NCBI GenBank assembly: GCA_018823835.1 | Contig: JAHJHT010000002.1 | Coordinates: forward strand, 1,736,001-1,800,000 | Direction of reading: 5' to 3' | DNA length: 64,000 nucleotides | Source of the DNA: Alphaproteobacteria bacterium | GTDB taxonomy: Bacteria > Pseudomonadota > Alphaproteobacteria > Rhizobiales > Rhizobiaceae | Part shown: in pieces, positions 62,210-64,000 of the stretch | Layout: the number at the start of each line of letters is the position of its first letter | Numbering within the stretch: the first letter of the stretch is position 1 | Program-made: the position numbers and the translations under genes | The notes under the pieces: model-generated | What the model was told of the DNA's origin: nothing | What the model saw: the letters and a program-made list of their open reading frames with translations, nothing else | Databases searched by the model: none

Positions 62210-63543
62210 ACCGCTCCGGATTCTTCTATGACCTCTTGTCGACCCTGTTCGACAGACCCCACCTGGCCCGCGTCAAGGGTGACGGGCGCTCGATCACCGC
62301 GCTCTGCGAGGATCTGATCGCCAGCTCGAGCGAGGGCGCGTCCCACAACATGGGCCAGCAGATCCTGTCCAGCTTCACCGAACTGACGCCGCAGGGCGAG
62401 ATCGAGTTCTTCAACTACCTGACCGAGCGGATGGACATCGACGCCGACCGTCTGCAGCGGCTCTCGGCTGCCTATCAGGCAGACCGGTCACCGGAAAATC
62501 TTGCCAGCCTGCTTGCCGCCGCCGAGCCGAAACGGCAGGAACTTCTGCGCCGCATCAACCGGGTGCCTGGCGCCACCGGGGAACTGGTGAACATGCGCGC
62601 GAGGCTGCTGCTGCTGTTGAAGGACAATCCGTCCTTCGGGCGCACCGACCTCGATTTCCAGCACCTGTTTGGCTCGTGGTTCAACCGCGGCTTCCTGGTG
62701 CCGCGGCGCATCAACTGGCAGAGCCCGGCCAACATTCTCGAGAAGATCATCAAGTACGAGGCCGTTCACGCCATCGACGACTGGGACGATCTGCGCCGCC
62801 GTGTCGAGCCTGCCGACCGGCGCTGCTACGCCTTCTTCCATCCCGTCATGCCCGATGATCCGCTGATCTTTGTCGAAGTAGCGCTGGTCAAGGGCGTGCC
62901 GGATTCGGTGCAGGCCATACTTGCCGAGAACCGCAAGGTACTCGACCCCGAGAGCGCAGACACGGCGGTGTTCTATTCGATCTCCAACTGCCAGGCGGGC
63001 CTGCGCGGCGTGTCGTTCGGCAACTCGCTGATCAAGCAGGTGGTCGAGGACCTGCGCGCCGAGGTGAAATCGATAGGTACCTTCGTGACGCTGTCGCCAA
63101 TGCCCGGCTTCAATCGCTGGCTGCAGCAGGCTATCGCGAAAATGCCCACCCCGCCGGCCTGGGCGGCCCAGATCGCTGCGGCCATGGAATCGGGGACGGC
63201 CGACGGCCTCGATGAACAGGCGCAATGGCTGCGCCGGCAAGCTGCCCACTACCTGGTCAACGAAAAGGACCGCCACGGCATGCCGCGGGATCCTGTAGCG
63301 CGGTTCCATCTCAACAACGGCGCGATGGTGCATGACATCCATGCTGGCGCCGACATGTCGGCAAACGGCGTGCGGCAATCCTGCGGCCTGATGGTCAACT
63401 ACCTCTACGATCTCAAGAAGATCGGCCAGTTCCACGAAGGGTTTGCCGAAAACCATACGGTCTTCACGTCGAGGAGCGTCAAGACCCTGGCCGACGCGGC
63501 GGCCCCGAACAGCAGCGGCAGGATACTGATAAATGGCACGTAA
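62206..63543 (+). CDS. matA: Malonyl-CoA decarboxylase
   Basis: 445 residues from GTG 62206 (overlap with the preceding TGA). Family features: an N-terminal helical domain, then WQSPANILEKIIKYEAVHAI, CYAFFHPVMPDDPLIFVEVA (catalytic region with His), SISNCQAGLRGVSFGN and LSPMPGFNRWL, ending near FHLNNGAMVHDIH. It converts malonyl-CoA to acetyl-CoA and CO2 in the cytoplasm, the second step after the synthetase that follows. The stop lies 11 bases inside the next gene. Confidence 0.94.
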   Translation: MNRSGFFYDLLSTLFDRPHLARVKGDGRSITALCEDLIASSSEGASHNMGQQILSSFTELTPQGEIEFFNYLTERMDIDADRLQRLSAAYQADRSPENLASLLAAAEPKRQELLRRINRVPGATGELVNMRARLLLLLKDNPSFGRTDLDFQHLFGSWFNRGFLVPRRINWQSPANILEKIIKYEAVHAIDDWDDLRRRVEPADRRCYAFFHPVMPDDPLIFVEVALVKGVPDSVQAILAENRKVLDPESADTAVFYSISNCQAGLRGVSFGNSLIKQVVEDLRAEVKSIGTFVTLSPMPGFNRWLQQAIAKMPTPPAWAAQIAAAMESGTADGLDEQAQWLRRQAAHYLVNEKDRHGMPRDPVARFHLNNGAMVHDIHAGADMSANGVRQSCGLMVNYLYDLKKIGQFHEGFAENHTVFTSRSVKTLADAAAPNSSGRILINGT

Positions 63544-64000
63544 CCACCTCTTTGACGGACTGCTCGCCGACAAGCTCTCGAGCCCCGCCGCCCGCAAGGC
63601 CCTGTTTGCAACCCTGCCGGACGACGGTCGCCGCTACACCTACGGCGATGTCGAGGACGTCTCGGGCCGCTTCGCCAATGTGCTGGTCGAACTGGGGGTC
63701 GAACCCGGCGACAGGGTCGCCGTGCAGGTGCCGAAATCCATCGAGGCGATCATGCTCTACCTGGCGGTGGTGCGCGCAGGCGCGGTGTTCCTGCCGCTCA
63801 ACACCGGCTACACGCCGGCGGAGATCGAATATTTTCTCGGCAATGCGACACCGCGCATCTTTGTCTGCGACCCCAGGAAGCGCGCCGACTACGAGGCGTT
63901 GACGGCCAGTCTCGGCATCGGGCTCGAGACCATGGGCGTCTGGCAGAACCACGACACCAGCGCCGGCTCGCTCAACGACGCGGGGCTTGCGGCGCCGACC
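63533..64000 (+). CDS. matB: Malonyl-CoA synthetase, N-terminal part (runs past window end)
   Basis: 156 codons present. Starts ATG 63533 (AGGATACT upstream), overlapping matA by 11 bases. The sequence begins MARNHLFDGLLADKLSS and continues with acyl-CoA-synthetase segments DRVAVQVPKSIEAIMLYLAV and GAVFLPLNTGYTPAEIEYFL. AMP-forming malonate-CoA ligase that activates imported malonate. The ATP-binding P-loop motif and C-terminal domain lie beyond the window. Confidence 0.9.
   Translation, partial: MARNHLFDGLLADKLSSPAARKALFATLPDDGRRYTYGDVEDVSGRFANVLVELGVEPGDRVAVQVPKSIEAIMLYLAVVRAGAVFLPLNTGYTPAEIEYFLGNATPRIFVCDPRKRADYEALTASLGIGLETMGVWQNHDTSAGSLNDAGLAAPT

Overview
This GC-rich window, with dense operons, many ATGA/GTGA start-stop overlaps and many solute-uptake operons, reads as chromosome or chromid of a soil or plant-associated alphaproteobacterium of the Hyphomicrobiales (Mesorhizobium/Aminobacter-like). 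The clues are a rhizopine-type moc cluster, a malonate (mat) operon with a TRAP transporter, an IalB-family protein, a DUF1127 protein and alphaproteobacterial-type curli genes with CsgH. No rRNA, tRNA, CRISPR array, insertion sequence or phage gene was found.

0-11 kb is mixed housekeeping: the end of an SMP-30/gluconolactonase gene, a DUF1127 mini-protein, an ACT-domain protein, an RND efflux pair (adaptor plus HAE1 pump), a CPA2 antiporter with C-terminal universal-stress domains, a His/Arg-rich secreted protein, a metallo-beta-lactamase-fold hydrolase and an alpha/beta hydrolase. 11-27.8 kb is a 15-kb catabolic array read leftwards from a divergent LacI-type regulator. In order of transcription it holds an ABC importer with two unequal ATPases, a Gfo/Idh/MocA dehydrogenase, a sugar-isomerase-like TIM barrel, a second (ribose/MocB-type) ABC importer, a DUF4432 protein, a MocD/MocE/MocF-like oxygenase set and a PanB-like enzyme. 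By analogy with rhizopine catabolism this would import, demethylate and oxidise a methylated inositol-like or amino-sugar compound.

27.8-46.2 kb is the most unusual region: a surface-fibre island. It begins with an atypical LuxR-type regulator. A type I secretion unit follows: a Gln/Asn/Gly-rich protein, a 660-residue repeat protein, a PrtD-like ABC exporter and a HlyD-like adaptor. Next come small secreted proteins and a non-canonical curli locus: CsgG, a giant 1173-residue curlin with about 45 repeats, CsgH, a curlin-like minor subunit, a very short CsgF and another small curlin on the opposite strand. No CsgE is seen. The type I unit looks like a poorly described repeat-protein secretion system placed beside curli; the two non-exporter proteins share a sequence signature, which suggests they are co-secreted.

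46.3-58.4 kb is a second catabolic operon behind an IclR regulator: a PotD/PotB/PotC/PotA-like importer, a TRZ/ATZ-type amidohydrolase, a DUF4432 protein, an aspartoacylase-like deacylase, a PLP dehydratase, a Gfo/Idh dehydrogenase, an amidohydrolase and an SDR. Its substrate is unknown. 58.5-64 kb is a malonate utilisation locus: a GntR regulator with a perfect 18-bp palindrome, TRAP transporter PQM, malonyl-CoA decarboxylase and the start of malonyl-CoA synthetase. In all four import operons a strong hairpin follows the binding-protein gene.
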